The position numbers were made by a program, and so were the translations under genes. A stretch of 64,000 nucleotides of DNA from Atopobiaceae bacterium (GTDB taxonomy: Bacteria; Actinomycetota; Coriobacteriia; Coriobacteriales; Atopobiaceae). Under the pieces are notes generated by a model that saw only the letters and a program-made list of their open reading frames with translations, was not told where the DNA came from and made no database searches. The DNA lies in contig JALCUE010000001.1 of NCBI GenBank assembly GCA_022655215.1, forward strand, positions 930,001 to 994,000, given 5' to 3'. Shown piece by piece: positions 53,281 to 62,564 of the stretch (its first letter is position 1; each line of letters begins with the position of its first letter).

Positions 53281-53844
53281 TTACGCGCGGCCCACGAACT
53301 TGCCGTCGCGCGTGTCGACCTTGATGCGGTCGCCCTCGCTGAGGTACATCGGGATCTGCACGCTCGCACCGGTCTCGATGACGGCAGGCTTGGTGCCACC
53401 CTGGACGGTGTCGCCCTTGAAGCCGGGGTCGGTCTCGGTGATCGCGACCTCGATGAACATCGGGGGGTCGACGCCGAGGAGGTCATCGTCGGCGTAGAGC
53501 AGCTGGCAGGTGTCGTTCTCCTTGAGCCACTGCGAGTTGTCGCCGATGAAGTCGGCCGTGACGGGGATCTGCTCGAACGTGGAGTTGTCCATGAAGTAGT
53601 AGTCCGCGCCGTCGTTGTAGAGGTACTGCATCTCCTTGGTGATGAGCTGCACGTTCTCGAACTTGGTGCCGGCGTTGCAGGTCTGGTCGATGACGCGGCC
53701 GCTCTTGAGGTCCTTGATCTTGTAGCGAACGAACGCCCCGCCCTTGCCGGGCTTGACATGCTGGAACTCGACGATGGTGTAGACCTTGTCCTTGATCTTG
53801 AGTCCCATGCCGTTCTTGAAGTCTGCGGTGCTGATGGTTGCCAC
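53281..53844 (-). CDS. efp: Elongation factor P
   Basis: A 187-residue three-domain beta protein that rescues ribosomes stalled at proline runs. The tip loop is KPGKGGAF with K34 at the position that is modified in other bacteria; no known modification enzyme gene is nearby. Family features MQYLYNDG and FIEVAITETDPGFKGDT are visible. It opens the efp-asp23-nusB-xseB-tlyA-nadK-recN series; a TATACT on the minus strand near 53915 may be its -10. Confidence 0.96.
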   Translation of the reverse strand: MATISTADFKNGMGLKIKDKVYTIVEFQHVKPGKGGAFVRYKIKDLKSGRVIDQTCNAGTKFENVQLITKEMQYLYNDGADYYFMDNSTFEQIPVTADFIGDNSQWLKENDTCQLLYADDDLLGVDPPMFIEVAITETDPGFKGDTVQGGTKPAVIETGASVQIPMYLSEGDRIKVDTRDGKFVGRA

Positions 53845-53967
53845 GTGAAGCTCTCTTTCTGCGCTGTGCCCGGCTCGATCTCGTCGGCGGGCCTTGGAGT
53901 CATGCGTGGGACAGTATAGACGAGAGTCCCCCCGTGATTTGTGTTCGGTCTGAGACGGAGACGTGCC

Positions 53968-55053
53968 CTACTCGGCCATCCCCCTGGCCTCGGCGCCCTC
54001 GGAGGCGCTGCGTCCGTAGGCCGGCGACGCGGCGATGCGCGAGATCTCGTGGGACGTGTCGATGACGTCCTCGGGGTTCACGCCGTCGTAGCGATGGCAC
54101 GCGCACCAATGACCCGGCAGCTCCTCGTAGAGGTCGGGGGCGGTCACGTCGCAGGCGCCCACGTTGGCGAAGCAGCGGCTCGCGAAGCGGCAGCCTGCCG
54201 GCGGATCGATGGGGCTCGGGACGTCGCCCTCGAGGATGATGCGCTTGCGCCTGAGCTTGGGGTCGACGCTCGGGATCGCCGAGAGGAGCGCCTGCGTGTA
54301 AGGGCACAGCGGGTCATGGTAGAGGTCGGACTTGTCGGCCACCTCCATGAGCTTGCCGAGGTACATCACGCCGACACGGTCGGAGATGTGCTTGACCACG
54401 TTGAGGCCGTGAGCGATGAACAGGTACGTGAGTCCGAACTGGTCCTTGAGGTCGTCGAGGAGGTTCAGCACCTGCGCCTGCACCGACACGTCGAGCGCGG
54501 AGACGGGTTCGTCGCAGACGATGAGCTTGGGGTTGACGGCGAGGGCACGGGCGATGCCGACGCGCTGGCGCTGCCCGCCCGAGAACTCGTGCGGATAGCG
54601 GTTGCGCATGTAGGGGGCGAGGCCGACGCACTCGAGCAGTTCGTCGACACGAGGGTCGACCTTCTCGGCGGGAAGCAGCTTGTTGGTCTTGATGGGCTCG
54701 GCGATGATGTCGCCGATGGTCATGCGCGGGTTGAGGCTCGCGTATGGGTCCTGGAAGATGAGCTGTATGTCGCTGCACAGGGCGCGACGTTCCTTGGGGC
54801 GCATGGCCGTGAGGTCACGGCCGTCGTAGACGATCCTGCCGCTCGTGGGCGTGAGGAGCCCCACGAGCATCTTGCCGATGGTCGTCTTGCCGCAGCCCGA
54901 CTCCCCCACCAGGCCGAACGCCTCGCCACGGTGGATCTTGAACGAGACGTCGTCGACGGCCTGGACGAACGACGTGGGCTTGCCGAAGAAGTTCGAGTCG
55001 GCCACGAAGCTCTTGGTCAGGTGCTGGACGTCAATCAGGACCTCGTCATCCAT
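53968..55053 (-). CDS. dppF: Peptide ABC transporter ATP-binding protein (OppF/DppF type)
   Basis: A 361-residue ATPase of a peptide importer. Walker A GESGCGKT (50-57), Q loop FQDPYASLNPR, signature FSGGQRQR, Walker B VCDEPVSALD and switch histidine in AHGLNVV. The C-terminal oligopeptide-transporter domain (about 260-330) has the cysteine pattern GCRFASRCFANVGAC that can hold an iron-sulphur cluster. The last 30 residues are variable. GGAGGAGGG precedes the ATG; it overlaps dppD by 8 bases. Confidence 0.94.
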   Translation of the reverse strand: MDDEVLIDVQHLTKSFVADSNFFGKPTSFVQAVDDVSFKIHRGEAFGLVGESGCGKTTIGKMLVGLLTPTSGRIVYDGRDLTAMRPKERRALCSDIQLIFQDPYASLNPRMTIGDIIAEPIKTNKLLPAEKVDPRVDELLECVGLAPYMRNRYPHEFSGGQRQRVGIARALAVNPKLIVCDEPVSALDVSVQAQVLNLLDDLKDQFGLTYLFIAHGLNVVKHISDRVGVMYLGKLMEVADKSDLYHDPLCPYTQALLSAIPSVDPKLRRKRIILEGDVPSPIDPPAGCRFASRCFANVGACDVTAPDLYEELPGHWCACHRYDGVNPEDVIDTSHEISRIAASPAYGRSASEGAEARGMAE

Positions 55054-56029
55054 TCTCTCGTCCCTCCTCCATGAGGAAGCAGCGCACGGCACGGTCTGGG
55101 TGGCCCGGGACGCCCTTGAGCTCGGGGCGTTCGACACGGCAGCGGTCCATGCAGCTGTCGCAGCGATCCGAGAAGGGACATCCGGCAGGCATGTGAAGCG
55201 GGTTGGGGACCTGTCCGCGAATCATGTAGAGACGCTTGGAGTCATCGTCCTCGAGCTTGGGGATCGAGTTCAGGAGGCCCAGCGTGTAGGGATGGAGGGG
55301 TTTCTCGAACAGCTCCGCCACGGGACTCTCCTCCACCACCTGGCCGCAGTACATGACGACCACGCGGTCGGCCACCTCCGAGACCACGCCCAGGTCATGC
55401 GTGATGAGCAGGACGCCCATGTCGAACTCCTGGCGGAGCTTGTAGATGAGGTCGAGGATCTGGGCCTGGATGGTCACGTCGAGGGCCGTGGTGGGCTCGT
55501 CGGCGATGAGGAGCTTGGGGTTGCAGGAGAGCGCCATGGCAATCATGACGCGCTGGCGCATGCCGCCGCTCATCTGGTGAGGATAGTCGCTGGCGCGGTC
55601 CTCGGGGCTGGGGATGCCCACGAGTCGCAGCGACTCGACGGCTCGCGCCCAGGCATCCTTCTTGTCGAGGTCGGTGTGGAGTTGGATGGCCTCGACGATC
55701 TGGTCGCCCACACGGTAGACGGGGTTGAGGCTCGTCATGGGCTCCTGGAAGATCATGGCGATCTGACCGCCACGCACCGACTCCATCTCCTTCTCGGAGA
55801 GGGCCAGCAGGTCCTTGCCGTCGAAGGTTATCGAGCCGGAGGCGACGTGGCCGGGCTTCTGGAGAAGGCGCATGATCGACAGGCTCGTCACGGACTTGCC
55901 GGAGCCCGACTCGCCGACGATGGCGACCGTCTCGCCGGAGTCGACCGAGAAGGTGACCCCGTCGACGGCGCGGACGATGCCCTTGCGCGTGGGGAACTCG
56001 GTAACGAGGTCGTTCACTTCGAGCAGCAT
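55046..56029 (-). CDS. dppD: Peptide ABC transporter ATP-binding protein (OppD/DppD type)
   Basis: A 327-residue ATPase. Walker A GESGSGKS (39-46), the Q loop [10 protein letters not shown], signature MSGGMRQR, Walker [11 protein letters not shown] and THDLGVV are all present; the C-terminal region shows [15 protein letters not shown], the cysteine cluster of OppD proteins. The ATG at 56029 has GGAGG 9 bases upstream and overlaps nothing; it follows dppC by 5 bases. Confidence 0.95.
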   Translation of the reverse strand: MLLEVNDLVTEFPTRKGIVRAVDGVTFSVDSGETVAIVGESGSGKSVTSLSIMRLLQKPGHVASGSITFDGKDLLALSEKEMESVRGGQIAMIFQEPMTSLNPVYRVGDQIVEAIQLHTDLDKKDAWARAVESLRLVGIPSPEDRASDYPHQMSGGMRQRVMIAMALSCNPKLLIADEPTTALDVTIQAQILDLIYKLRQEFDMGVLLITHDLGVVSEVADRVVVMYCGQVVEESPVAELFEKPLHPYTLGLLNSIPKLEDDDSKRLYMIRGQVPNPLHMPAGCPFSDRCDSCMDRCRVERPELKGVPGHPDRAVRCFLMEEGRENG

Positions 56030-56034
56030 TCGCG

Positions 56035-56994
56035 TCACCTCCTCCGCGACTTGGGATCGACGGCGTCGCGCAGGCCGTCCCCGAGCAGGTTGAACGCCAG
56101 CACCGTGATCGTGATGGCAAGGCCCGGGAAGATCATCGTGTACGGGGCGGAGAAGATGAAGTTGCGACCACGGCCGAGCATGTCGCCCCACTCGGCCTGC
56201 GGGGGCTGGACGCCCAGTCCCAGGAAGCCCAGGGCCGCGCAGTCGAGGATGGCACCCGAGATGCCCAAGGTCGCGCGGACGATGATGGAGGGCAGGACGT
56301 TGGGCAGGACGTGACGGAAGATGATCGCCGCGTCGGAATCGCCGATGACGCGGGCGGCCGCCACGTAGTCGTTCTCCTTGACGGAGAGGATCTGGCTTCG
56401 CACGATCCTCGCGTACTCCGGGATGGAGACGAGGCCGATGGCCACGACCGCCTTGTCGATGCCCTTGCCCAGCGCCGCCATGAAGGCGATCGCGAGGAGG
56501 ATCGAGGGGATGGCGAGCATCATGTCCATGCATCGCATGATGATGGTGTCGACGACACCGCCCTTGTAGCCCGCGATGGCGCCGAGCGTGACGCCCACGA
56601 CCAAGGAGATGCTCACCGCGAGCAGACCCACCGTGAGCGAGACCTGGGTGCCCACGAGGATGCGGCTGAAGATGTCACGACCCTGCTGGTCCGTCCCGCA
56701 CAGATGGGCGAGGGAGGGCTCCTGGAAGGAGGCCGACAGGTCCTGCTGGTACGGGTCGTACGGCAGGACGGACGGGAAGAGCGCGGTCACGATGGCCACG
56801 ACCACGAGCACGCCGATGAGCACGAGGCTCACGACGGCCATCTTGTTGCCCCTGAAGGCGTACCAGAAGTCGCGCCACAGGGAGTCGGCCTTCTCGTCGG
56901 CAGGAGCAACCTCCGGCGGGGTCTGGCTGGGGTCGGTCTGTGGGTCCTCGCCGAGGTCCTGGGGCGATTGCATAGCGATCGAATCCGCTGCCAT
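56035..56994 (-). CDS. dppC: Peptide ABC transporter permease (OppC/DppC type)
   Basis: A 319-residue permease. An N-terminal soluble Pro/Gln/Asp-rich stretch (1-40) is followed by the OppC N-domain (WYAFRGNKMAVVSLV), then HLCGTDQQGRDIFSRIL, five further helices, and the EAA loop DYVAAARVIGDSDAAIIFRHVLPN in two parts. It ends with the basic RDAVDPKSRRR typical of OppC. The start overlaps nothing and lies 5 bases after dppB. Confidence 0.95.
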   Translation of the reverse strand: MAADSIAMQSPQDLGEDPQTDPSQTPPEVAPADEKADSLWRDFWYAFRGNKMAVVSLVLIGVLVVVAIVTALFPSVLPYDPYQQDLSASFQEPSLAHLCGTDQQGRDIFSRILVGTQVSLTVGLLAVSISLVVGVTLGAIAGYKGGVVDTIIMRCMDMMLAIPSILLAIAFMAALGKGIDKAVVAIGLVSIPEYARIVRSQILSVKENDYVAAARVIGDSDAAIIFRHVLPNVLPSIIVRATLGISGAILDCAALGFLGLGVQPPQAEWGDMLGRGRNFIFSAPYTMIFPGLAITITVLAFNLLGDGLRDAVDPKSRRR

Positions 56995-56999
56995 CCGGC

Positions 57000-58016
57000 T
57001 CACCCCTCTTCCTTCGAGTACTTGATGCGCGGATCGAGGTAGGCGTAGATGATGTCCACCACGAGGTTGATGATCACGAAGATGACGCCGATGAGCAGGA
57101 CGACACCTTGGACCACGGGGAAGTCGCTCTTGAGGATGCACTCGACGGTGTACTTGCCGATGCCGGGCCAGGCGAAGACCGTCTCGGTGAGCATGGCGCC
57201 GCCGAGGAGGCTGCCCAGCTGGAGGCCGATGACGGTGGTCACGGGAAGCATCGCGTTCCTGAGGGCATGGTGCTTGGTGACGCGGCCCTCCGGAAGGCCC
57301 TTGGCCCGGGCCGTGCGGACGTAGTCCTCGTTCAGGGTGTCGAGCATGCTCGAGCGGGTCATGCGCGTGATGATGGCCATCGAGTACATGGAGAGGGCCA
57401 CCGCAGGCAGGATGATGTGCTGGAGCGCGTTGCCGAACGCCTCGAAGTCACCTGAGAGGAGCGTGTCCAGGAGGTAGAAGCCGGTACCGCCCACAGGCTG
57501 GAGCAGCGGGTCGATGCGGCCGCCGGACGGCAGCACGTGGAGCACGCCCGCGAACAGGATGATGAGCAGGATGCCCAGCCAGAAGATGGGCATCGAGACA
57601 CCCACCAGAGCGAGGATCATGGAGAAGCCGTCCACGAACGAGCCCTTGTGGACCGCGGAGACGACACCCAGCACGACGCCCAGGACCGCCGCGATGATGA
57701 TGGCGACGAGCGCGAGCTCGATGGTGGCCGGGAAGCGGCTCATGATCTCCTGGGTCACCGCCGTGTGCGTGTAGTACGAGGTCCCGAGGTCACCCGTGAG
57801 GGCACCGCCCAGGAAGTTGAAGTACTGGACGATGATGGGGTCATTGAGGCCGTTCGACTCACGCCACGCTTCCATGGCCTCGGTGGTGGCATGCTCGCCG
57901 AGGACGACAGGTGCGGGGTCGGACGAGAAGACGCGCATGATGAGGAAGACGATGATCGAGACCCCGAGGAGCACGAGGATCGACTGCAGGATGCGCTTAA
58001 CAACGTATTTCGCCAC
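57000..58016 (-). CDS. dppB: Peptide ABC transporter permease (OppB/DppB type)
   Basis: A 338-residue permease with six membrane helices. MAKYVVKRILQSILVLLG is the standard start; DPIIVQYFNFLGGALTGDLG, the EAA loop DYVRTARAKGLPEGRVTKHHALRNA in two pieces and the YAYLDPRIKY end are characteristic. It forms the channel with dppC. A strong intercistronic hairpin separates it from the binding-protein gene upstream. Confidence 0.95.
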   Translation of the reverse strand: MAKYVVKRILQSILVLLGVSIIVFLIMRVFSSDPAPVVLGEHATTEAMEAWRESNGLNDPIIVQYFNFLGGALTGDLGTSYYTHTAVTQEIMSRFPATIELALVAIIIAAVLGVVLGVVSAVHKGSFVDGFSMILALVGVSMPIFWLGILLIILFAGVLHVLPSGGRIDPLLQPVGGTGFYLLDTLLSGDFEAFGNALQHIILPAVALSMYSMAIITRMTRSSMLDTLNEDYVRTARAKGLPEGRVTKHHALRNAMLPVTTVIGLQLGSLLGGAMLTETVFAWPGIGKYTVECILKSDFPVVQGVVLLIGVIFVIINLVVDIIYAYLDPRIKYSKEEG

Positions 58017-58067
58017 TTGCCCAGACCTCCTTCCGACTCATCGGGGCCACTTGCGGCCCACCGACAC

Positions 58068-58097
58068 GGCAGGCCGGACGCTCGGGTCCGGCCTGCC
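58068..58097 (-). other. Intercistronic hairpin between the binding-protein and permease genes
   Basis: GGCAGGCCGGA (58068-58078) and TCCGGCCTGCC (58087-58097) form a perfect 11-bp stem with an 8-base loop and no T run. Such hairpins protect the 3' end of the binding-protein message and reduce readthrough, giving more binding protein than permease. Confidence 0.7.
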
Positions 58098-58142
58098 TGC
58101 TCACATATCGATCCCGCATCAAGACCGCGGGTGTCGAGGCCT

Positions 58143-59771
58143 CTAGGCCTCCTTGGTGGCGCCCCAGAGCCACACGACGCCCGTGGGGTGGATGACGAAG
58201 TCCTTCACCTTGGGGCTGTAGCCCGCCAGGTTCTTGGAGTGGGAGATGAGCAGCCAGGGCTGCTTGTCGGCCGCCATCTTCTCGCACTGCAGGTAGATGT
58301 CATCACGCGCATCGCCATCGGGCGTGGCGACGCCCTGGGCGATGAGGGCCTTGTAGTCCGCGTCGTCGAAGCGGGCGACGTTCATGGAGACGTTGGAGTC
58401 CGACAGGAGGTTCATGAAGTTGTCGGGGTCACCGTTGTCGCCCACCCAGCCGTAGAAGCAGATGTCGTAGGCCTCGGTCTGGACCTTCGTCTTGTAGGTG
58501 GTCCAGTCATAGGTGTCGATCGAGACGTCCACGCCCACGTCCTTGAGGTAGCCCTGGACGGCCTCGGCAAGGGCCTGGCCACCCTTGGTGTTGTAGGGAC
58601 GGGCGTTGGAGTAGGTGATGCACTTGACGGAGGTGATGCCGAGGGCGGCGAGCTCCGACTTGGCAGCGTCCTTGTCGAAGGACGTCTGCGTGACGTCCTT
58701 GTCGTAGGGGGCCATCCAGAGAGGCATGATCGAGGAGGCCACGCCCGCATAGTCACCGTAGAGGCTCTTCACCATCTCGTCGACGTCGACGGCCTTGGCG
58801 AAGGCCTTCCTGGCCTCGGGGGTCTTGAAGGTGTCGGACTGGGTGTTGAACGCCATGTAGTTGATGTTCATGCCGTCCTCGTCATACAGCGAGTTGCCGG
58901 CGCTGGTGATGGTGTCGACCACGGAGTCGTCGATGCCGTCGATGATGTCGGCCTCGCCGTTGTTGAGGGCGGTCACGCGGCTGGCGTTCTCGGAGATGAA
59001 CTTGAAGATGATGTTGGGCGTCTTGGGGGCGTTGTCCGAATCCCAGTAGGAGTCGTTGGCCTTGAGGACGATGTTCTGGCTCTTGGTCCAGCTCACGAAC
59101 GTGTAGGGGCCGGTGCCGCAGGGAGACTCGTTGACGTTGCCGCCGGCCTTCTCGACCGCGGTCGGGCTCACGATGGGGCTTGCCAGGGACATGGCAAGGT
59201 TCTTGAGGAAGGGCGTGGAGGCCGCGACGAGCGTGATCTTCACCGTAGTGGAGTCGATGGCCTCGACGGTCGAGACGCCGTTGCCCTCGGAGGCGGTGCC
59301 GAACACGAAGGAGGCGTAGGGCATGTCGTCGTTGCGGTTGCCCTCGAGCTGACGCTCGATGGACTTCTTCACGGCGTCGGCGTCGAAGTCGGTGCCGTCA
59401 TGGAACTTGACGCCCTCCTGCAGGTGCAGGGTGTAGGTGAGGCCGTCATCGGAGACCTCGTAGGACTTCGCAAGGCCAGGCTTGACGTCGCAGGAGCTCT
59501 TGTCGTACTTGAGGAGGGTCTCGTAGATGTTCGCCATGATCTTGGCGGACTCGCCGTCGTCCACATAGGCGGGGTCGAGACCGCGAGGGTCGGAGCCCTG
59601 GGCGAACGTGATCGTGTCGGCGGTGCCGGAGGCGGAGCTGCCGGTGCCGGAGCCCGAGGCGCGCGTGCTCCCGCAGCCGGTCATGAGGGAACTGAGGGCA
59701 GTGGCGGAGGCCGCCGCGCCGAACAGCTCGACGAACTTGCGCCTGGACATCACGTTCTTATTCGATTCCAT
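58143..59771 (-). CDS. dppA: Peptide-binding lipoprotein of the ABC importer (SBP family 5)
   Basis: A 542-residue extracellular binding protein. The signal has a twin-arginine-like SRRKFVELF (9-17), a hydrophobic stretch and the lipobox LMTGCG, so it is probably exported folded via Tat and lipidated. Mature motifs include DPRGLDPAYVDD, YTLHLQEGVKFHDGTDFDADAV in two blocks and NGEADI in the middle, all typical of family 5. AGGA is 8 bases before the ATG at 59771. Four transporter genes follow on the same strand; substrate is likely di- or oligopeptides. Confidence 0.93.
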   Translation of the reverse strand: MESNKNVMSRRKFVELFGAAASATALSSLMTGCGSTRASGSGTGSSASGTADTITFAQGSDPRGLDPAYVDDGESAKIMANIYETLLKYDKSSCDVKPGLAKSYEVSDDGLTYTLHLQEGVKFHDGTDFDADAVKKSIERQLEGNRNDDMPYASFVFGTASEGNGVSTVEAIDSTTVKITLVAASTPFLKNLAMSLASPIVSPTAVEKAGGNVNESPCGTGPYTFVSWTKSQNIVLKANDSYWDSDNAPKTPNIIFKFISENASRVTALNNGEADIIDGIDDSVVDTITSAGNSLYDEDGMNINYMAFNTQSDTFKTPEARKAFAKAVDVDEMVKSLYGDYAGVASSIMPLWMAPYDKDVTQTSFDKDAAKSELAALGITSVKCITYSNARPYNTKGGQALAEAVQGYLKDVGVDVSIDTYDWTTYKTKVQTEAYDICFYGWVGDNGDPDNFMNLLSDSNVSMNVARFDDADYKALIAQGVATPDGDARDDIYLQCEKMAADKQPWLLISHSKNLAGYSPKVKDFVIHPTGVVWLWGATKEA

Positions 59772-59940
59772 ACAGATTCCTCCCTGTCGCACGTTGCATA
59801 CGCACGTGTGCCGACCCCGTCGGTCGGGTTGGGAGTCATGCTATCCCGTAGTGGAAGCCTTACCGTCATCTGAAAGAGAGTCGAACCGAAGTGTTCACAC
59901 CGTGGAAACAATGGGGAAAGCCCTGAAATGCAGGGACGAC

Positions 59941-60522
59941 TCAGTCTTCGTCGGTGGAAGGACCGTCCGTCTCCCCTTCCGTGGAGGGGGCATCGGCCTT
60001 CCCATGATGGAACAGCGATCCCAGCTTGCTCTTGTCGTTCTTGGCCGCACGAGACCACTGCTGACCGCCGGCGCTCATCTTGTCGCGTCCAATGTGGTCA
60101 CGGACGCAACGGAGCACCTCGGCGCCGTTGGAGATGACGAAGGGCAGGGTCTGCGCCTCGTCGGTGACGACCTCTATGCTGCGGACGTACTTGCCGTAGA
60201 TGTCGGCTCGGACGAGCGAGACGTTGGGCCAGGGAATCTGCGCGAATCCCACGCCGCCGGAGGCGACGAACTCGATGCCCTTGTCACCGAGCATGAGATA
60301 GCCGGGCTTGGGGAAGATGGGGTTGGTGAAGGCGTTGGCCTTGCACATGACCTCGACCTCGGAGTTGAGTTGGTCAGGGGCCTGGGACTGCTGGCGGATC
60401 TTGTCGGAGACGTCCTTGGACGCCTTCTCGGCGGCCTTGCCGGCCTCCTTGGCCCTCTCGCCCGCCATCTGCCGGGTCGACCGTGCGGTCGGCTTCGATC
60501 CCTTTCCTGAACCCTTGCCCAT
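59941..60522 (-). CDS. manO: DUF956 protein associated with the mannose PTS
   Basis: A 193-residue protein. Residues 60-160 match DUF956: MLGDKGIEFVASGG, then QIPWPNVSLVRADI, KYVRSIEVVT and VLRCVRDHIGRDKM. Such proteins are encoded at the end of mannose-class PTS operons and are thought to tune their expression. The N-terminal 50 residues form a Lys/Ala/Ser-rich helix and the C-terminus is acidic Ser/Thr/Glu. Two strong hairpins separate it from the IID gene, so its expression may be lower. AGGGAG is 5 bases before the ATG. Confidence 0.85.
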   Translation of the reverse strand: MGKGSGKGSKPTARSTRQMAGERAKEAGKAAEKASKDVSDKIRQQSQAPDQLNSEVEVMCKANAFTNPIFPKPGYLMLGDKGIEFVASGGVGFAQIPWPNVSLVRADIYGKYVRSIEVVTDEAQTLPFVISNGAEVLRCVRDHIGRDKMSAGGQQWSRAAKNDKSKLGSLFHHGKADAPSTEGETDGPSTDED

Positions 60523-60590
60523 GCGAACTCCCTGTTGACGAGACACGGGCCCACAAGGGCCCATGTGAGGGCGGTCAGAAGATGACGTGA

Positions 60591-60667
60591 CGCCGTTCGT
60601 CATCCGGACCCCATGGTAGACGAGGTTCGGATGACGAACGGCGGCGGGAGGGTCTTCCCTCCCGCCG
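60591..60667 (-). terminator. Two adjacent stem-loops after the IID gene
   Basis: The first met by RNA polymerase on the minus strand is an 11-bp stem with TCTT loop (60642-60652/60657-60667). The second is a 16-bp perfect stem (60591-60606/60628-60643) with a 21-base loop. They share two bases, so the full stems exclude each other. No T run follows. Confidence 0.75.
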
Positions 60668-60678
60668 TCAGATGGATC

Positions 60679-61692
60679 CTAGAAGATCCCGACGAGGGCA
60701 CCGAGGATGCCGACGGCGAACAGCCCGAAGATGATGGCGATGGGGCTGACCTTCTTGCGGAGCAGGTAGATGCAGAACAGCGTGAGCAGCAGCGGCAGGA
60801 GGCCGGGGAGCAGGCTGTCGAGCACCGTCTGGAGCGTGGTGGTCTTGATCAGGGCCATGACCGGCTCGTTGGTGGCGGGGTTGGTCATGGTTCCGACGGT
60901 CAGACCGTTCGAGGCGATGGACGTGAGCGCCGAGTAGGCGTTGTTGATCACGTCAGCACCGATCGTCGCACCAGCCTGGGAGAGCCCGTTGAGGGCATCC
61001 GTGAGGGACTGGAGGGCGGGATAGGTCGCGTTCGCATCGCCGTAGTAGGCGGTGGAGAGGACGACCTTGTCCATGGGCATGCTGGACCAACGCTCGATCA
61101 GGACGCCCATGATGAACATGCCGAGGACGGATGCGCCCGTGGTGATCTTGCGCATGATGCCGCCGGACAGGTCCTGCGAGATCGCGGAGCCCTGCTTGTA
61201 GCCGAACTCCTGCGTGTAGTACAGGAAGGCGAGACGGATGACGTTCCAGATCACGAAGAACAGGATCGCGCCCAGGATGGAGCCGCCGAGGGCCAGCGAC
61301 GCCGCGAAGGCGCCGAGGACGGGACGGAGCGTGCCCCAGAAGACGGGGTCGCCGACGCCGGCCAGCGGGCCCATCATGCCGATCTTGACACCCTGGATGG
61401 CCTGGTCGGAGACCTCGATGCCGTTGGCGCGGTCCTCCTCGAGGGAGAGCTCGACGCCGAGGACAGGGGCCGCGACGTAGGGATGCGTGTTGAAGAACTC
61501 GAGGTGACGCTTGAGGGCGGCCTTCTGCTCCTCGGGGTTGTCCCCGTAGAGCTTCTTGATGGCCGGGATCATCGCGTAGCACCAGCCGAGGTTCTGCATA
61601 CGCTCGTAGTTCCACGAGGCCTGCAGGAACTGGGACCTCCACCAGACCTTCTTGCGGTCCGCGCTGGTTAGTTCAACCTTCTTTTCTGCCAT
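60679..61692 (-). CDS. manZ: Mannose-family PTS EIID component
   Basis: A 337-residue membrane component. QFLQASWNYERMQNLGWCYAM near the start is the EIID signature (seen in pieces SWNYERMQ and GWCYAMIP), followed by KRHLEFFNTHPYVAAPVLG and MMGPLAGVGDP. The C-terminal half carries the membrane helices (LLPGLLPLLLTLFCIYLL and the final helix). ATG 61692 is preferred since GGGGAG lies 8 bases upstream; a GTG three codons earlier is possible. With EIIC it forms the sugar pore. Confidence 0.96.
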   Translation of the reverse strand: MAEKKVELTSADRKKVWWRSQFLQASWNYERMQNLGWCYAMIPAIKKLYGDNPEEQKAALKRHLEFFNTHPYVAAPVLGVELSLEEDRANGIEVSDQAIQGVKIGMMGPLAGVGDPVFWGTLRPVLGAFAASLALGGSILGAILFFVIWNVIRLAFLYYTQEFGYKQGSAISQDLSGGIMRKITTGASVLGMFIMGVLIERWSSMPMDKVVLSTAYYGDANATYPALQSLTDALNGLSQAGATIGADVINNAYSALTSIASNGLTVGTMTNPATNEPVMALIKTTTLQTVLDSLLPGLLPLLLTLFCIYLLRKKVSPIAIIFGLFAVGILGALVGIF

Positions 61693-61710
61693 GGTGTTCA
61701 CTCCCCTTTC

Positions 61711-62517
61711 CTACTCGTAGTCGTTCAGGATGTCGTCCAGGGCGTCTCCGCCCGTCCCGCCCTCGAGGGCAGGACCAGAGCCACCGCCGTTGAACTCAGG
61801 CGAGAGCTGCAGGTAGACGAGGGCAAGGAAGATGCCGATCATGCCCATGCCGATGAGCGTGATGCCCGTCAGCGGTGCGAGGGCGAAGCCCAGGATGAAG
61901 AACGGCCAGAGCTTGGGGGTGGCCATCATGTTGATGACCATGGCGTAGCCCACGACGACGATGAAGCCGCCGGCCGCGGAGAGGCCGCCGGAGACCCAGG
62001 TCGGGATGGCGTTGAGGCCAGCCGTCACGGCGTCAGCCGGGATGGCGATGACGAGCGCGACGGGGATGGCGCAGCGCAGACCCTGGATCATGAGGGCTCC
62101 GATGTGAGCCATCTCGACGCCACGGATGTTGTTCTTGTCCGCCGCGGCATCGGCTGCATGAGCGAGGCCGATGGTGAGCGAACGGGCGAAGATCGTGAGC
62201 GTGAGGCCTGCGACGGCGAAGAGCAGGGCCGTGGCGATGCCCTCGGAGACCGGCACGCCCTTCATGCAGACGAGGACCGCGGAGGCCGTGGAGCACAGGG
62301 CCGCGTCGGGGGCCATGGCGGCACCGATGTTCATCCAGCCGAGTGCGATGAGCTGGAGCGAGCCACCAAGCGCGATGCCCATGGCAGGCTGGCCGCAGGC
62401 CAGACCGATGAGCGTGCACGCGAGGATGGGCTGGTGGAACTGCCACTCATCGAGGACCGACTCCATGCCGGCTAGGAACGAGATGAGCAGCACGAGGATG
62501 ATTTGCAAAACGTTCAT
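61711..62517 (-). CDS. manY: Mannose-family PTS EIIC component
   Basis: A 268-residue membrane protein of about eight helices. It begins with LLISFLAGMESVLDEWQFHQPI and includes GLACGQPAMGIALGGSLQLIALGWMNIGAAMAPD in split blocks, the family core. The cytosolic C-terminus is Gly/Asp-rich (SGPALEGGTGGDALDD). It lies 18 bases before manZ. Confidence 0.96.
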   Translation of the reverse strand: MNVLQIILVLLISFLAGMESVLDEWQFHQPILACTLIGLACGQPAMGIALGGSLQLIALGWMNIGAAMAPDAALCSTASAVLVCMKGVPVSEGIATALLFAVAGLTLTIFARSLTIGLAHAADAAADKNNIRGVEMAHIGALMIQGLRCAIPVALVIAIPADAVTAGLNAIPTWVSGGLSAAGGFIVVVGYAMVINMMATPKLWPFFILGFALAPLTGITLIGMGMIGIFLALVYLQLSPEFNGGGSGPALEGGTGGDALDDILNDYE

Positions 62518-62564
62518 GAGGACTTCCCTCCTCCTTCAGAAGAGTAGATGCGTGAGAAGACGGG

